This document shows, one piece after another, positions 26,417 through 34,954 of a DNA stretch of 64,000 nucleotides (position 1 is the stretch's first letter; the number at the start of each line of letters is the position of its first letter). Below the pieces are notes generated by a model. That model searched no databases, was not told the DNA's origin, and saw only the letters and a list, made by a program, of their open reading frames with translations. Origin of the DNA: an uncultured bacterium (GTDB lineage: Bacteria > Bacillota > Clostridia > Lachnospirales > Lachnospiraceae); contig CANSLJ010000006.1 of assembly GCA_947647735.1 (NCBI GenBank), forward strand, positions 1 through 64,000. Direction: 5' to 3'. The translations under genes were made by a program, and so were the position numbers.

Positions 26417-27601
26417 ATGAAAAGGGAGGTGGGGCATCTGGAGAAGATAAGACGAATGGGAAAGCGCCTTATGGCATGTTTTCTCGCAATATCTATGACA
26501 GCAGGGCTGTCTATTTCCGCTTATGCCCTGACAACCAAGGAAAAGCTGGATAAGGCACAGAGGGAGCGGGAAGAGACGCAGGGGCAGTTGTCCCAGACGC
26601 AGGAAAATATTTCCGGACTGCAGAATGAACTAAATAGCCTGCAGGGCGTGCTGAATAATCTGAACGATCAGCTCTCGGAAGTCAGTGACAGGCTGGCGGA
26701 GCTGGAACAACAGATATCAGATAAGGAGCAGGAGATCGCGGAAACCCAGGAGGCGCTGGAGGAGGCAAGAGCGGATGCGGATAACCAGTATGAGGCGATG
26801 AAGAGCCGGATCCAGTATATGTATGAGAGGAATGACTATGCGCTGCTGGAAGGAATACTGGGGGCGGATACGATCTCGGACATGCTGAATTATTACGATT
26901 ATGTGGATGCAATCTCCGAATATGATCAGCAGAAGCTGGAAGACTTTCGCAATATCAGAGATGAGATAGACTTAAAGGAGCAGCAGCTTCAAAAAGAACA
27001 GGAAGAACTTGCAGCTTATAAGGTACAGGTGGAGGCGGAACAGTCGAAGGTCAGCGGATATATCAGTTCCACTTCCGGCGATATCGCCCAGAATGCGGGA
27101 CAGCTCTCCAATGCCCAGGCGGAGGCGGAAGCCTATGAGGCAAGGATTAAGGAACAGGATGCGGATATCGCGGCGTTAAAGAAGAAGCTGGCGGAAGAGA
27201 TCGCGATGTCGAAACTGGCGTCGCAGTCGGCAAAACGGGATATCTCTCAGGTGTCTTTTGCGGAGGGGGACAGATACCTTCTGGCGAACCTGATCTACTG
27301 TGAGGCGGGAGGAGAACCTTACGCGGGACAGCTTGCGGTGGGCGCTGTTGTGATCAATCGCCTGTTAAGTTCCGTATATCCGGATACCATAACGGGTGTT
27401 ATATATCAAAAGTCGCAGTTTTCGCCGGTGGGAAGCGGAAGGTATGCGGTTGCCCTGGCGGAGGACAGAGCGACGGCTTCCTGCTATCAGGCGGCGGATG
27501 AGGCGATGGCAGGCGTGTCCAACGTGGGCGACTGTGTGTATTTCCGGACGCCGATCGAAGGGCTTACCGGTATCTCCATCGGAGGACATATATTCTACTG
27601 A
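26417..27601 (+). CDS. Exported coiled-coil protein with SleB/CwlJ-type hydrolase domain
   Basis: A 394-residue secreted protein: signal peptide (to about residue 36, MACFLAISMTAGLSISAYA), a long coiled coil rich in Q, E and L (about 40-275) like PcsB/FtsX-linked hydrolases, and a C-terminal Hydrolase_2 (SleB) domain with the active-site stretch YCEAGGEPYAGQLAVG. SleB enzymes cut spore-cortex peptidoglycan, but the coiled coil suggests control by a membrane partner, as in division hydrolases. The start is uncertain: no strong ribosome site precedes the ATG at 26417, while GGGAGGTG lies just inside and could serve a CTG start at about 26438 or the ATG at 26456. Confidence 0.8.
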   Translation: MKREVGHLEKIRRMGKRLMACFLAISMTAGLSISAYALTTKEKLDKAQREREETQGQLSQTQENISGLQNELNSLQGVLNNLNDQLSEVSDRLAELEQQISDKEQEIAETQEALEEARADADNQYEAMKSRIQYMYERNDYALLEGILGADTISDMLNYYDYVDAISEYDQQKLEDFRNIRDEIDLKEQQLQKEQEELAAYKVQVEAEQSKVSGYISSTSGDIAQNAGQLSNAQAEAEAYEARIKEQDADIAALKKKLAEEIAMSKLASQSAKRDISQVSFAEGDRYLLANLIYCEAGGEPYAGQLAVGAVVINRLLSSVYPDTITGVIYQKSQFSPVGSGRYAVALAEDRATASCYQAADEAMAGVSNVGDCVYFRTPIEGLTGISIGGHIFY

Positions 27602-27627
27602 TGAAATGAATCCTGTGAGTGAAAGCG

Positions 27628-27665
27628 AAATCCCGGCAGTTTCCATAACTGCCGGGATTTTTGAC
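27628..27665. terminator. Strong terminator between convergent genes
   Basis: AAATCCCGGCAGTT (27628-27641) pairs perfectly with AACTGCCGGGATTT (27647-27660), loop of five, followed by T residues on the plus strand. Confidence 0.9.
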
Positions 27666-27703
27666 GTAACCGGGTTTGCGTAAATATATGTGATACGGAT
27701 AAA

Positions 27704-28699
27704 TCACGCCGTGCAGGTCAGCACAAGATAAACCGCATAAACCGCCAGAAGCGCAAATCCCTGCCAGCGTTTAAATCTGGAGGTGATCATCATGGGAAAG
27801 ACGGCGATGCTGCAAACCAGAAGACAGGCAGGGAAATCCAGGCTGGCGGATGAAGCGGCGATAGGAAGCGGCTTTCCGGCACAGATCATGCTGACAGGCA
27901 GGATCAGCGTAAGGTCGATGATATTGGCACCGAGAATATTGCCGATGGACAGAGAAGACTGCTTTTTGGCAATAGCTGTTATCGTGGTGACAAGTTCCGG
28001 GAGGGAAGTGCCGACTGCAACCAGTGTGACACCGATGATCCGCTCGGAAATGCCAATGTATCTTGCCAGTTCGCTGCCGTTATTTACGAGCAGGTTTGCG
28101 CCGACCACAATGCCTGCCGCGCCGACAATGAATTTCACGATATTTATCATTACAACCGATTTTTCCGTACCAGTTTTTGGGGCCGGGGCGGAAACGGCAG
28201 CGGTATATTCCGCAGCTTTGAGCGCTGCCGGATTTTTATTGACGGAATTCTGCGCGGAACGTATATTCTCGATCAGGAAGAGCGCGAAAAGTATTACTAA
28301 AACACCGGAAAGAAATAAACCGATATTGCCCGCTCTGCCGGAGGCTACGATCACAAGAGAGGCGCAGAACATCAGAACCGATTTGGGAACATAATCTTTC
28401 CGGTCGATAACAGCTGGCATAAAGATCAGGGAGATAGCCATGATCAGGCCGATGTTTGCAGTAACGCTGCCGATGGCATTTCCCACTGCCATATCTACTT
28501 TACCGTCCACCGCGGCGATCACGGAAACGATCATTTCCGGCAGAGTGGTGGCAAGGCTGACAACGGTAGCGCCGACGATCACTTTGGGAATACCGCTGAC
28601 TTCCGCCATCCAGGAGGCTGCATCAACGAAGTAGTCGCCGCCTTTAATGATCAATACAATACCAACAAGAAACAGTAGAATCGTAATAGTGAGTTCCAT
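27704..28699 (-). CDS. CaCA-family sodium/calcium-type antiporter (YrbG-like), probably Mn-responsive
   Basis: A 331-residue membrane protein with about 10 segments in two repeats. The paired ion-binding motifs are ATTLPEMIVSVIAA in the first half and VGTSLPELVTTITA in the second, with GNAIGSVTANIG and GNILGANIIDLT. This is the CaCA exchanger family. A yybP-ykoY (manganese) riboswitch lies upstream, so the protein may export Mn2+ rather than, or as well as, Ca2+. The ribosome site AAGGATGG is next to the ATG. It is transcribed from its own promoter within the end of the queT gene. Confidence 0.9.
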   Translation of the reverse strand: MELTITILLFLVGIVLIIKGGDYFVDAASWMAEVSGIPKVIVGATVVSLATTLPEMIVSVIAAVDGKVDMAVGNAIGSVTANIGLIMAISLIFMPAVIDRKDYVPKSVLMFCASLVIVASGRAGNIGLFLSGVLVILFALFLIENIRSAQNSVNKNPAALKAAEYTAAVSAPAPKTGTEKSVVMINIVKFIVGAAGIVVGANLLVNNGSELARYIGISERIIGVTLVAVGTSLPELVTTITAIAKKQSSLSIGNILGANIIDLTLILPVSMICAGKPLPIAASSASLDFPACLLVCSIAVFPMMITSRFKRWQGFALLAVYAVYLVLTCTA

Positions 28700-28800
28700 T
28701 TTTGACCATCCTTTCTTAATAAAGAGATTTTAATAAAAAAGAAAAACCCAGGTGCAATAATTTCCGCATCATAAAATCTTATGAAGCATGATCATCACAC

Positions 28801-28888
28801 ATGAGTCTCGTTATTTAAGTCAAGCCAGACCCTGAATAAAGGCCGCGTATGTTGGCAGGACACGCAGATCGCGCTACTACTCCCTCAT
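28801..28888 (-). promoter_or_regulatory. yybP-ykoY (Mn2+) riboswitch
   Basis: On the minus strand the P1 stem ATGAG/CTCAT closes the element (28884-28888 with 28801-28805). Inside it the conserved loop GAGGGAGTAG follows the first strand and TAACGAGAC precedes the second, matching the two conserved loops of this riboswitch that meet at the metal site; GGTCTGGCTTGAC and GTCCTGCC also fit. It precedes a metal-exchanger gene, as is usual. Recognition is by eye, without a covariance search. Confidence 0.78.
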
Positions 28889-28907
28889 TGGGTATCTTTA
28901 GTTGTAA

Positions 28908-28932
28908 GCAGAATCCGTAAAACGGATTCTGC
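28908..28932 (-). repeat. 5' stem-loop at the start of the riboswitch transcript
   Basis: GCAGAATCCGT (28908-28918) pairs perfectly with ACGGATTCTGC (28922-28932) with a 3-base loop. It lies between the promoter and the aptamer and may stabilise the 5' end; it might also end queT transcription weakly. Confidence 0.5.
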
Positions 28933-28943
28933 CGATGTCATAT

Positions 28944-28972
28944 TTTATATCACATTGCCTTCGGGATGTCAA
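28944..28972 (-). promoter_or_regulatory. Promoter of the riboswitch-antiporter transcript
   Basis: Minus strand TTGACA (28967-28972), 17 bases, TATAAA (28944-28949). The -35 box overlaps the stop codon region of queT, so the promoter sits in the end of the neighbouring gene. Confidence 0.7.
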
Positions 28973-29559
28973 CCCGGGAACAGGACATTTTTGTATTTCC
29001 CCAAAGAAAAGAGCAATATCAGCCCGAGGATCCCGCAGGAGATTACTTCACCGATCCCTACGGTCAGCATGAAATAAGGGATGGAGCCCTCAAACTGGTA
29101 GACGTAGGAAAGAACATAGGGAACGATCAGCGTATTTGCGATAATGGGCGGCAGGGGAGCAAGAATCTTGTAAAATGTAGATTTTTGCTCCGGCGCCAGA
29201 GCGGCTTTGGCGGCCTGTGCAGCTTTCCGGCCTGTTTTACCGATAGCATAAGTGCCCAATGCGCCGATCAGCGTTGCAAGGGAGCCAAAAATAACATCCA
29301 GCGGCAGACAGCCGGTCAGGATATTACTGAGGATGCATCCCACAAAAAGCCCGGGAATGGCAGCCGGCGTAAAAAACGGTAAAATGGTGAGTGCCTCTGA
29401 AAAACGGACCTGAATGGCGTAGTTTGCCAGTCCGAAAGCGTTGGCGAGTAACGTGAGTACAACGTAGATAGCTGCGATCATGGCAGCCTGAACGAGCGCC
29501 TGCACAGAGAACAGGCGGTTTTCCAGAACAACTGGAACTGGTTTTTGTGTAGTTTTCAT
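28969..29559 (-). CDS. queT: ECF transporter substrate-specific component, QueT family
   Basis: A 196-residue membrane protein of the QueT (COG4708) family, the S-component that takes up a queuosine precursor together with shared ECF ATPases encoded elsewhere. Key stretches are LVQAAMIAAIYVVLTLL, IQVRFSEALTILPFFTPAAIPGLFVGC and LDVIFGSLATLIGALG. The start at 29559 follows AAAGGAG; the open frame runs back to 29742 through the riboswitch and tRNA, so that part is not coding. A preQ1-like leader upstream supports the assignment. Confidence 0.9.
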   Translation of the reverse strand: MKTTQKPVPVVLENRLFSVQALVQAAMIAAIYVVLTLLANAFGLANYAIQVRFSEALTILPFFTPAAIPGLFVGCILSNILTGCLPLDVIFGSLATLIGALGTYAIGKTGRKAAQAAKAALAPEQKSTFYKILAPLPPIIANTLIVPYVLSYVYQFEGSIPYFMLTVGIGEVISCGILGLILLFSLGKYKNVLFPG

Positions 29560-29569
29560 AGTACTTTCT

Positions 29570-29612
29570 CCTTTAGTTTTGTTTTTGTCGTCAGGAAGGT
29601 CTCGAACTGACG
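29570..29612 (-). promoter_or_regulatory. preQ1-I type riboswitch before queT
   Basis: On the minus strand CGTCAG (29607-29612) pairs with CTGACG (29589-29594) around a loop starting TTC. An A-rich tail ending in ACTAA then runs straight into the ribosome site AAAGGAG. This is the size and layout of class I preQ1 aptamers, where the tail folds back on the loop; here loop CCTT could pair with AAGG of the ribosome site. The position upstream of queT fits. The helix sequence differs from the commonest form. Confidence 0.6.
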
Positions 29613-29615
29613 TAA

Positions 29616-29643
29616 AAAAAGAAATCACAGAGGATTTCTTTTT
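29616..29643 (-). terminator. Terminator after tRNA-Gly
   Basis: AAAGAAATC and GATTTCTTT (29618-29626 and 29633-29641) form a stem with a 6-base loop, with T residues beyond on the minus strand. Some read-through must reach queT, as no separate promoter is obvious between them. Confidence 0.75.
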
Positions 29644-29646
29644 CAG

Positions 29647-29717
29647 AGCAGGCAAGGGGAATCGAACCCCCCTCCCAAGCTTGGGAAGCTTGTATTCTAC
29701 CGATGAACTATGCCTGC
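29647..29717 (-). tRNA. tRNA-Gly, anticodon CCC
   Basis: A 71-nucleotide cloverleaf on the minus strand: acceptor GCAGGCA/TGCCTGC, D-arm GTTC/GAAT, anticodon stem CAAGC/GCTTG with loop TTCCCAA (anticodon CCC), a short variable loop, and T-arm GGGGG with TTCGATT and CCCCT. CCA is not encoded. It decodes GGG. Confidence 0.93.
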
Positions 29718-29745
29718 ATATAAGGTGTGTTTTGCTACACACCCT

Positions 29746-29773
29746 ATTCTATCACACTTATGAAATTTTGCAA
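29746..29773 (-). promoter_or_regulatory. Promoter of tRNA-Gly
   Basis: Minus strand TTGCAA (29768-29773), 16 bases, TAGAAT (29746-29751). Between it and the tRNA lies a small GGTGTGT/ACACACC hairpin. Confidence 0.55.
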
Positions 29774-29794
29774 GTACCAAATTTTTCGAGATTT

Positions 29795-30979
29795 TTACAG
29801 ATCCCCTTCTTTATACCGCGCAACAACATTCTGTATCTTCTCACTGGGATCCAACAGATCGCTGATGGAAGAGTCATGGTTTAAAGTATCGATGAGATAG
29901 GCGATATATTTGCTCATATCACAGTTGATATACCATTCGCGGGAGAGCAGCTCCGGCGTCTGGTAGATCAGGTTGGTTGTCAGGACTTTGTTGATGATGC
30001 CTTCTTTGTATGCCTCATCGAAGCGGGTCAGGCCGCCGGTAAACAGGCCGAAGGTGGCGCAGATGAAAACACGGCCTGCTTTTCGTGCCTTCAGTGCCCT
30101 TGCGACTTCAATGGCAGATTCGCCGGAGGAGATCATATCGTCAATGATGATCATATCCTTGCCCTCCACGCTGGAGCCCAGAAATTCGTGGGCAACGATA
30201 GGGTTTCTGCCGTTTACGATGCGGGTATAGTCCCGGCGCTTATAAAACATGCCGATATCCAGTCCGAGCACGTTGGCGATGTAGATGGCTCTGGACATGC
30301 CGCCCTCGTCCGGGCTGATGATCATCATATGATCCGTATCGGGAATGAGCCCTTTTACATTGCGCAGCAGGCCTTTGATAAACTGGTAGGCGGGCTGCAC
30401 TGTCTCGAAGCCGTGCAGCGGAATGGCATTCTGGACTCTGGCATCGTGGGCGTCAAAAGTAAGGATGTTGTCAACCCCCATGCTGACAAGCTCCTGCAGG
30501 GCAATAGCACAATCCAGAGATTCCCGTGCCGTGCGTTTGTGCTGCCTGCTCTCATATAAGAAAGGCATGATGACGGTGATCCTTCTGGCTTTGCCGCCGA
30601 CAGCCGAGATGATACGTTTCAGGTTCTGGTAGTGATCATCCGGTGACATGTGGTTTTCCTGTCCGCAGAGAGAGTAGGTCATGCTGTAGTTGCACACATC
30701 CACCATGATATAGAGATCGTCCCCTCTCACGGATTCCTGGATGATCCCTTTGGCTTCACCGGAGCCGAACCGGGGAATCTGGGCATTGAGCAGGTAAGTG
30801 CTGCGCTGATAACCGGCGAAGGCGAGGGAGTCCTTGTGCTCGCTTTCCCGTTCCGCACGCCACTTTACAAGGTAATAATCAACCTTTTCGCCCAGAGTCT
30901 GGCAGCCTTTCAGGGCAATAACGCCCAGGGAGCCGACAGGAATGGTTTCCAGATTTCGCTTTTCTTCTTTTTTCGCCAT
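29795..30979 (-). CDS. prs: Ribose-phosphate pyrophosphokinase
   Basis: A 394-residue PRPP synthase of the longer Clostridial type (the usual form is ~315). It makes PRPP from ribose 5-phosphate and ATP for nucleotide, His and Trp synthesis. The ATP-site region SPDDHYQNLKRIISAVGG with ITVIMPFLYESRQHKR and the PRPP-binding loop IIIDDMISSGESAIEVA are present; the N-terminal ~50 residues are an added, family-specific extension. AAAGGA precedes the ATG. The product is used by Upp and nicotinate phosphoribosyltransferase encoded elsewhere in the window. Confidence 0.9.
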   Translation of the reverse strand: MAKKEEKRNLETIPVGSLGVIALKGCQTLGEKVDYYLVKWRAERESEHKDSLAFAGYQRSTYLLNAQIPRFGSGEAKGIIQESVRGDDLYIMVDVCNYSMTYSLCGQENHMSPDDHYQNLKRIISAVGGKARRITVIMPFLYESRQHKRTARESLDCAIALQELVSMGVDNILTFDAHDARVQNAIPLHGFETVQPAYQFIKGLLRNVKGLIPDTDHMMIISPDEGGMSRAIYIANVLGLDIGMFYKRRDYTRIVNGRNPIVAHEFLGSSVEGKDMIIIDDMISSGESAIEVARALKARKAGRVFICATFGLFTGGLTRFDEAYKEGIINKVLTTNLIYQTPELLSREWYINCDMSKYIAYLIDTLNHDSSISDLLDPSEKIQNVVARYKEGDL

Positions 30980-31026
30980 AGGAAGTCCTTTCTTTTGATA
31001 AAATGATGAAATAAAGTGTATGGTAC

Positions 31027-31980
31027 TCAGGTTTTTTTCAGGATCCTGATATCAGGACCGGTCAGCACACATATTTCGAAGTTGCCGATGATCCTGGAAC
31101 AGATCCGGTCGCTGTATTTATCCTGCATTTCCTTTAAGCCCAGATTGGTAGTGATAAGCGTGGATTTTTTAAGGAGCTGCCTCTCGTTCAGGAAGGAGAA
31201 GAAACAGGAAGTTACAAAAGAACTTCCGAGCTCCGTACCCAGATCATCCACGATGACCAGGTCACAATGATACAGGTCTTTATAAAAATGGTCAAGGGCA
31301 TTTTTATCTTTGCCGAAAACGTATCTGGCAAAAGTGTCGAACAGATCAGCGGCGCTGAAATAGATCACGGAATGAGATGTGTCGATCAAAGCTTTGGCAA
31401 TGCAGTTGGAAAGAAAGGTTTTTCCGGTGCCCACAGTGCCCATAAATAAGAGATTACGATGATCCTCATCAAAGGAAGAGACAAAATCTCTGCTAATATT
31501 CACAACTTTTTTATAATCGGCAAGAGCAGATCCCGGAAAAAATTCGTAGGACAGGGTATCAAAATTTTCCTGCTCAAGACTGCCGGAGAGGTTGCTCTGA
31601 TGATAGAGCAGTTCTGTTATCTTTTTTTCAAAACAATGGCATTTTTTCTGCCCGATATAGCCGGTATCCCGACAGTCGGAGCATTCATAAACGGGCTCCA
31701 GATAGTCAGAAGGAAAGCCCTTCTCCAGAAGAAAGGCTTCTTTTTTCAGACGCAGTTCCTGCAGGGATGCCGAAAGGGCCTGCCTTGCGCCTTCCTCCCC
31801 GTCGATCAGGCGCCTTGTAAAAGAGGAAGACAGAGAAGCGGAAGCGTCCTCGAGGGCGGCATATTCCGGATAGTCCTTTCTGATGCAGAACAGCCTTTCC
31901 TCGAGCATATGACGGCTTTTTATCTGTTTTTCCTCATATTCACGGATAATAGATTCGTATTGTGCGTTTGTTAAGGCCAA
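31027..31980 (-). CDS. DnaC/DnaI-like replicative helicase loader
   Basis: A 317-residue AAA+ ATPase. The N-terminal part (about 15-80) is helical; a zinc-ribbon-like set of cysteines lies at C100, C103, C114 and C116, as in Bacillus DnaI; Walker A is GTVGTGKT at 181-188 and Walker B LVIVDDLG at 241-248. It should load the DnaB-type helicase. It follows the DnaD-like gene by 13 bases in the same operon, the usual primosome pairing in Clostridia. Confidence 0.9.
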   Translation of the reverse strand: MALTNAQYESIIREYEEKQIKSRHMLEERLFCIRKDYPEYAALEDASASLSSSFTRRLIDGEEGARQALSASLQELRLKKEAFLLEKGFPSDYLEPVYECSDCRDTGYIGQKKCHCFEKKITELLYHQSNLSGSLEQENFDTLSYEFFPGSALADYKKVVNISRDFVSSFDEDHRNLLFMGTVGTGKTFLSNCIAKALIDTSHSVIYFSAADLFDTFARYVFGKDKNALDHFYKDLYHCDLVIVDDLGTELGSSFVTSCFFSFLNERQLLKKSTLITTNLGLKEMQDKYSDRICSRIIGNFEICVLTGPDIRILKKT

Positions 31981-31993
31981 ATTTTTTCTCCTG

Positions 31994-33091
31994 TCAGTTG
32001 ATCTTTACTTTTTGCAGCAGTTCATCATAATCATACTGATTCTGGCGGAACTGATGAAAAGGATTGGAAGAAGCCGCAGTGCGTGTGCCGCGGGAAGCCT
32101 TCTTTTTCTGAAAAGCGGCATCCGCTTCCTGGATATCCTGTATGGTATGTACGCCGTTTTCTTTCCAGCTCTGTAAAATACCATCCGTATATTCAAAGCG
32201 ATGCCTGTCCGTGGCGAGAACGCAGCGTTCGCAGGCTTCCAGGATCATGTCCGGTGTAAAACCGTAATCCCGGAACCATTTTTGGATATAGGAAGCCTCT
32301 TTTTGTGTGGGAGAGCTTGTCTTACCCAGCGCATTCATAACGGTATAGACATTTTTGTCATATTTTACGGCATAGGAAGCGGCTTCTTCCGGTGTGGAAA
32401 CGCCTGCCTGAGCCCAGTTGATGGCAACTTTTTCAATATATCTGAAATCCTTTTTGCCTCGATCCACACAGTACTGTACGAGATAATCGATCAGATCCGT
32501 GCTGAACTGAAGGATATCCGCCATAAAGATGATGGAGCGGATGTTTTCAGTGCTGAGAGGCTTGCCCAGATATTGCTCGGTAATAAAAACAAGTTCGGAA
32601 GTTTTCTCCTGTTGTTTAAACGCCTTCACCCGGTCTAAAGTTATGACGCTCTTGTCATATACGGGAGCGTCAACCGCCGGTGAGGAAGGGCTGGCTGTAG
32701 CAGATGCCGTTTCCCTGACAGGGGCGGGACATACCGTTACAGCGGGCTGCGCGATAGCTGCGGACGCCGGCATGGAGATGATATCGGCAGCTCTGGCGTC
32801 GAGATTCTCCAACCGGATGCCGACCAGTTTTCCGGCATCGTCATACAATAAAGAGATGACATGCTTCCGGTCCCAGTACTGCAGCGCGCGGGCGATATCC
32901 TTTTCGGTGTAGTTGAAGTGGTCGGCGATAGCCGAAATACCGGTGGGCAGATCTGTGCCCGCACACCTGAGCAGATAAAGATAAACCTTCATCTGCGCGT
33001 CATTGGCATCTTTCATATATTCGTCGATAAAACGATTGGAAAGCATAGTCATGCCTGCGTGAGAGTTCTGTGAAACTGACAAGCTGTTCAT
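31994..33091 (-). CDS. DnaD domain replication-initiation protein
   Basis: A 365-residue primosome protein. The N-terminal winged-helix-like DnaD/DnaB domain (about 15-110) is followed by a Pro/Ala-rich linker (about 115-165) and C-terminal DnaD motifs, one near IIFMADILQFSTDLIDYLVQ and a second containing YIQKWFRDYGF. It should bridge DnaA-melted DNA and the helicase loader encoded next. Four DnaA-box-like sequences lie just upstream, suggesting DnaA may control the operon. GGGGATG precedes the ATG. Confidence 0.88.
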   Translation of the reverse strand: MNSLSVSQNSHAGMTMLSNRFIDEYMKDANDAQMKVYLYLLRCAGTDLPTGISAIADHFNYTEKDIARALQYWDRKHVISLLYDDAGKLVGIRLENLDARAADIISMPASAAIAQPAVTVCPAPVRETASATASPSSPAVDAPVYDKSVITLDRVKAFKQQEKTSELVFITEQYLGKPLSTENIRSIIFMADILQFSTDLIDYLVQYCVDRGKKDFRYIEKVAINWAQAGVSTPEEAASYAVKYDKNVYTVMNALGKTSSPTQKEASYIQKWFRDYGFTPDMILEACERCVLATDRHRFEYTDGILQSWKENGVHTIQDIQEADAAFQKKKASRGTRTAASSNPFHQFRQNQYDYDELLQKVKIN

Positions 33092-33133
33092 TTATATATC
33101 ATCCCCTGATTTTCCATTTTCAAAACTGAAAAG

Positions 33134-33142
33134 ATTATAGCA
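33134..33142 (-). promoter_or_regulatory. Extended -10 promoter of the dnaD-helicase loader operon
   Basis: On the minus strand TGC followed directly by TATAAT, an extended -10, about 43 bases before the start codon. The -35 region is poor, which fits regulated expression. Confidence 0.55.
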
Positions 33143-33209
33143 TAGAGAATTCGCAAAAGATATAGACAAAATGGCGAAATCGAAAACAAATGGCGGATTT
33201 TCAGTTTGT

Positions 33210-33373
33210 TGTGGATACTGTGGAAAATGTGGATAAATAAAATGCCACTCTGTTGCCGAAAGTAATAAAACCGTGATAAATACTGGTAAAATCTGTTTTG
33301 CCTTAAAACTTCCTGAAAAAAGAAATATCCACAAATTTTTTGAACTCTCACGGAGATAAAAAATTGTGGATAT
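33210..33373. promoter_or_regulatory. Cluster of four DnaA-box-like sequences
   Basis: One exact match to the consensus TTATCCACA lies at 33228-33236 (as TGTGGATAA). Three one-mismatch copies lie at 33210-33218, 33325-33333 and 33365-33373. They fill the intergenic space between the divergent operon (dnaD side) and murC. A DnaA role in regulation or titration is inferred; it is not a chromosomal origin by context. Confidence 0.55.
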
Positions 33374-33382
33374 GTGGAAAGC

Positions 33383-34762
33383 TTAAATGCCGAGAAGATT
33401 TTCCCCGATTTTATGGACATCTCCGGCTCCCATAGTTATCAACAAATCTCCTGCTGTGCAATTTTCCAACAGGAAATTTTCGATCTCATCAAAACTCGGG
33501 AAATAATCACAATCACCGCCCAGCGCCCTGATCTCTTTTAGCAGGTCACGGGAGGAGATGCCGAGCGTATCGGTTTCACGGGCGGCATAGATATCCGCCA
33601 GCACCACATGGTCAGCCGCGGAGAGCACTCTGGCAAAGTCAGGCAAAAAGGCTTTGGTACGGCTGTAGGTGTGGGGCTGGAACACACACCAGAGCTTTTT
33701 GTGGGGATAATGCGCCGCCGCCGATAAGGTGGCTTCTATTTCGGTGGGATGGTGGGCATAGTCGTCGATCACGGTGACGCCGCCGATCTCGCCTTTATAG
33801 TCGAAACGCCTGTCGGTGCCCTCGAAATGAGAAAGAGCCCGGCGGATCGTATCATTTTTTAATCCCAGCCTGTGGGCAAGGGCTATGGCGGGCAGAGCGT
33901 TGGCGATATTGTGTGTGCCGGGCATGCCCAGTGTGACAGGCAGCGTAAAGCCTTCCGGCCCGTGGCAGATAAAAGAAGGCTTTCCCGTAGGATCATAGGA
34001 AATATCGGAGGGGTAGTAGTCGAAGCCCTCCTGCAGCCCGAAGGTAACGACGGGACAGGCGATATCCTTCGTGAGCTCCTCGTAAGCCTCGATCTCGCCG
34101 TTGATGATCAATGCGCCGTCCTTTGGCAGAAGCTTTGCAAAGGCATGGAAAGAGTTCCGGATATCTGCCAGATCTTTAAAGAAGTCCAGATGATCCTCCT
34201 GTACATTTAAGATAATGCCGATCTTAGGGAAAAAACTTAAAAAGCTGTTGGTATATTCACAGGCTTCCGTGACAAAATAATCAGGACCGCCTACCCGGTA
34301 ATTTCCGCCGATGGATTTTAAGATGCCGCCGATGGAAAGGGTGGGGTCGGTATCTTCCTGCAGCAGGATATTAGAGATCATGGCGGTGGTGGTTGTCTTG
34401 CCATGAGTGCCGCTGATGGCGATGGAGGTTTTATACTGACGCATCATCTGTCCGAGAAGCTCGGCTCTGGTAAGAGAGGGGAGATGCTTTTCCTGTATGG
34501 CGATAAATTCCGGGTTGTCAGAATGGATGGCGCTGGTGTAGACCACCAGGTCCACATCGTCCGTTATATTTTCACGGCGCTGTCCGTAGCAGATGCGTGC
34601 GCCCTTTTCCGTGAGCATTTCAGTCAAAGGGGAGCGCTGGTTGTCAGAGCCGGAAACGGTAAAGCCTTCGGACAGCAGGATCTCCGCCAGACCGCTCATG
34701 CTGATACCGCCGATGCCTATAAAATGAACATGTATTGGTTTGTCAAAATGAATCTGATACAT
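33383..34762 (-). CDS. murC: UDP-N-acetylmuramate--L-alanine ligase
   Basis: A 459-residue Mur ligase adding L-Ala to UDP-MurNAc, the first step of the stem peptide. The N-terminal domain has GIGGISMSGLAEILL; the ATP loop is GTHGKT at 118-123; the C-terminal domain holds DDYAHHPTEI. The start at 34762 follows AAGAGG with a typical distance; an open frame continues to 34933 through AT-rich non-coding DNA. It is unlinked to other mur genes here. Confidence 0.95.
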   Translation of the reverse strand: MYQIHFDKPIHVHFIGIGGISMSGLAEILLSEGFTVSGSDNQRSPLTEMLTEKGARICYGQRRENITDDVDLVVYTSAIHSDNPEFIAIQEKHLPSLTRAELLGQMMRQYKTSIAISGTHGKTTTTAMISNILLQEDTDPTLSIGGILKSIGGNYRVGGPDYFVTEACEYTNSFLSFFPKIGIILNVQEDHLDFFKDLADIRNSFHAFAKLLPKDGALIINGEIEAYEELTKDIACPVVTFGLQEGFDYYPSDISYDPTGKPSFICHGPEGFTLPVTLGMPGTHNIANALPAIALAHRLGLKNDTIRRALSHFEGTDRRFDYKGEIGGVTVIDDYAHHPTEIEATLSAAAHYPHKKLWCVFQPHTYSRTKAFLPDFARVLSAADHVVLADIYAARETDTLGISSRDLLKEIRALGGDCDYFPSFDEIENFLLENCTAGDLLITMGAGDVHKIGENLLGI

Positions 34763-34954
34763 AATAGCCTCTTTCTTCTTTCCTATATAATAATATACAT
34801 CATACCTTTGAAATCGTACACTATCAAGGCGAAAAAGAAAAGAAAAAAGGAGCAAATTTTGTGGAATATGTAAAAAACAGAAAAAAACAAAACGAAATAT
34901 GAAGAATCCCTGAATAAAAGTTACAAAAAACAAAAGTATTTTTTGCGATTATTA

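Noticed and set aside
28966..29382. Long plus-strand ORFs opposite queT, antiporter and other minus-strand genes
   Set aside because: Shadows of real genes on the other strand; no ribosome sites or recognisable motifs.
33210..33373. Chromosomal replication origin
   Set aside because: DnaA boxes are present, but no dnaA/dnaN, AT-rich unwinding tract or gyrase genes are near; regulation is likelier.
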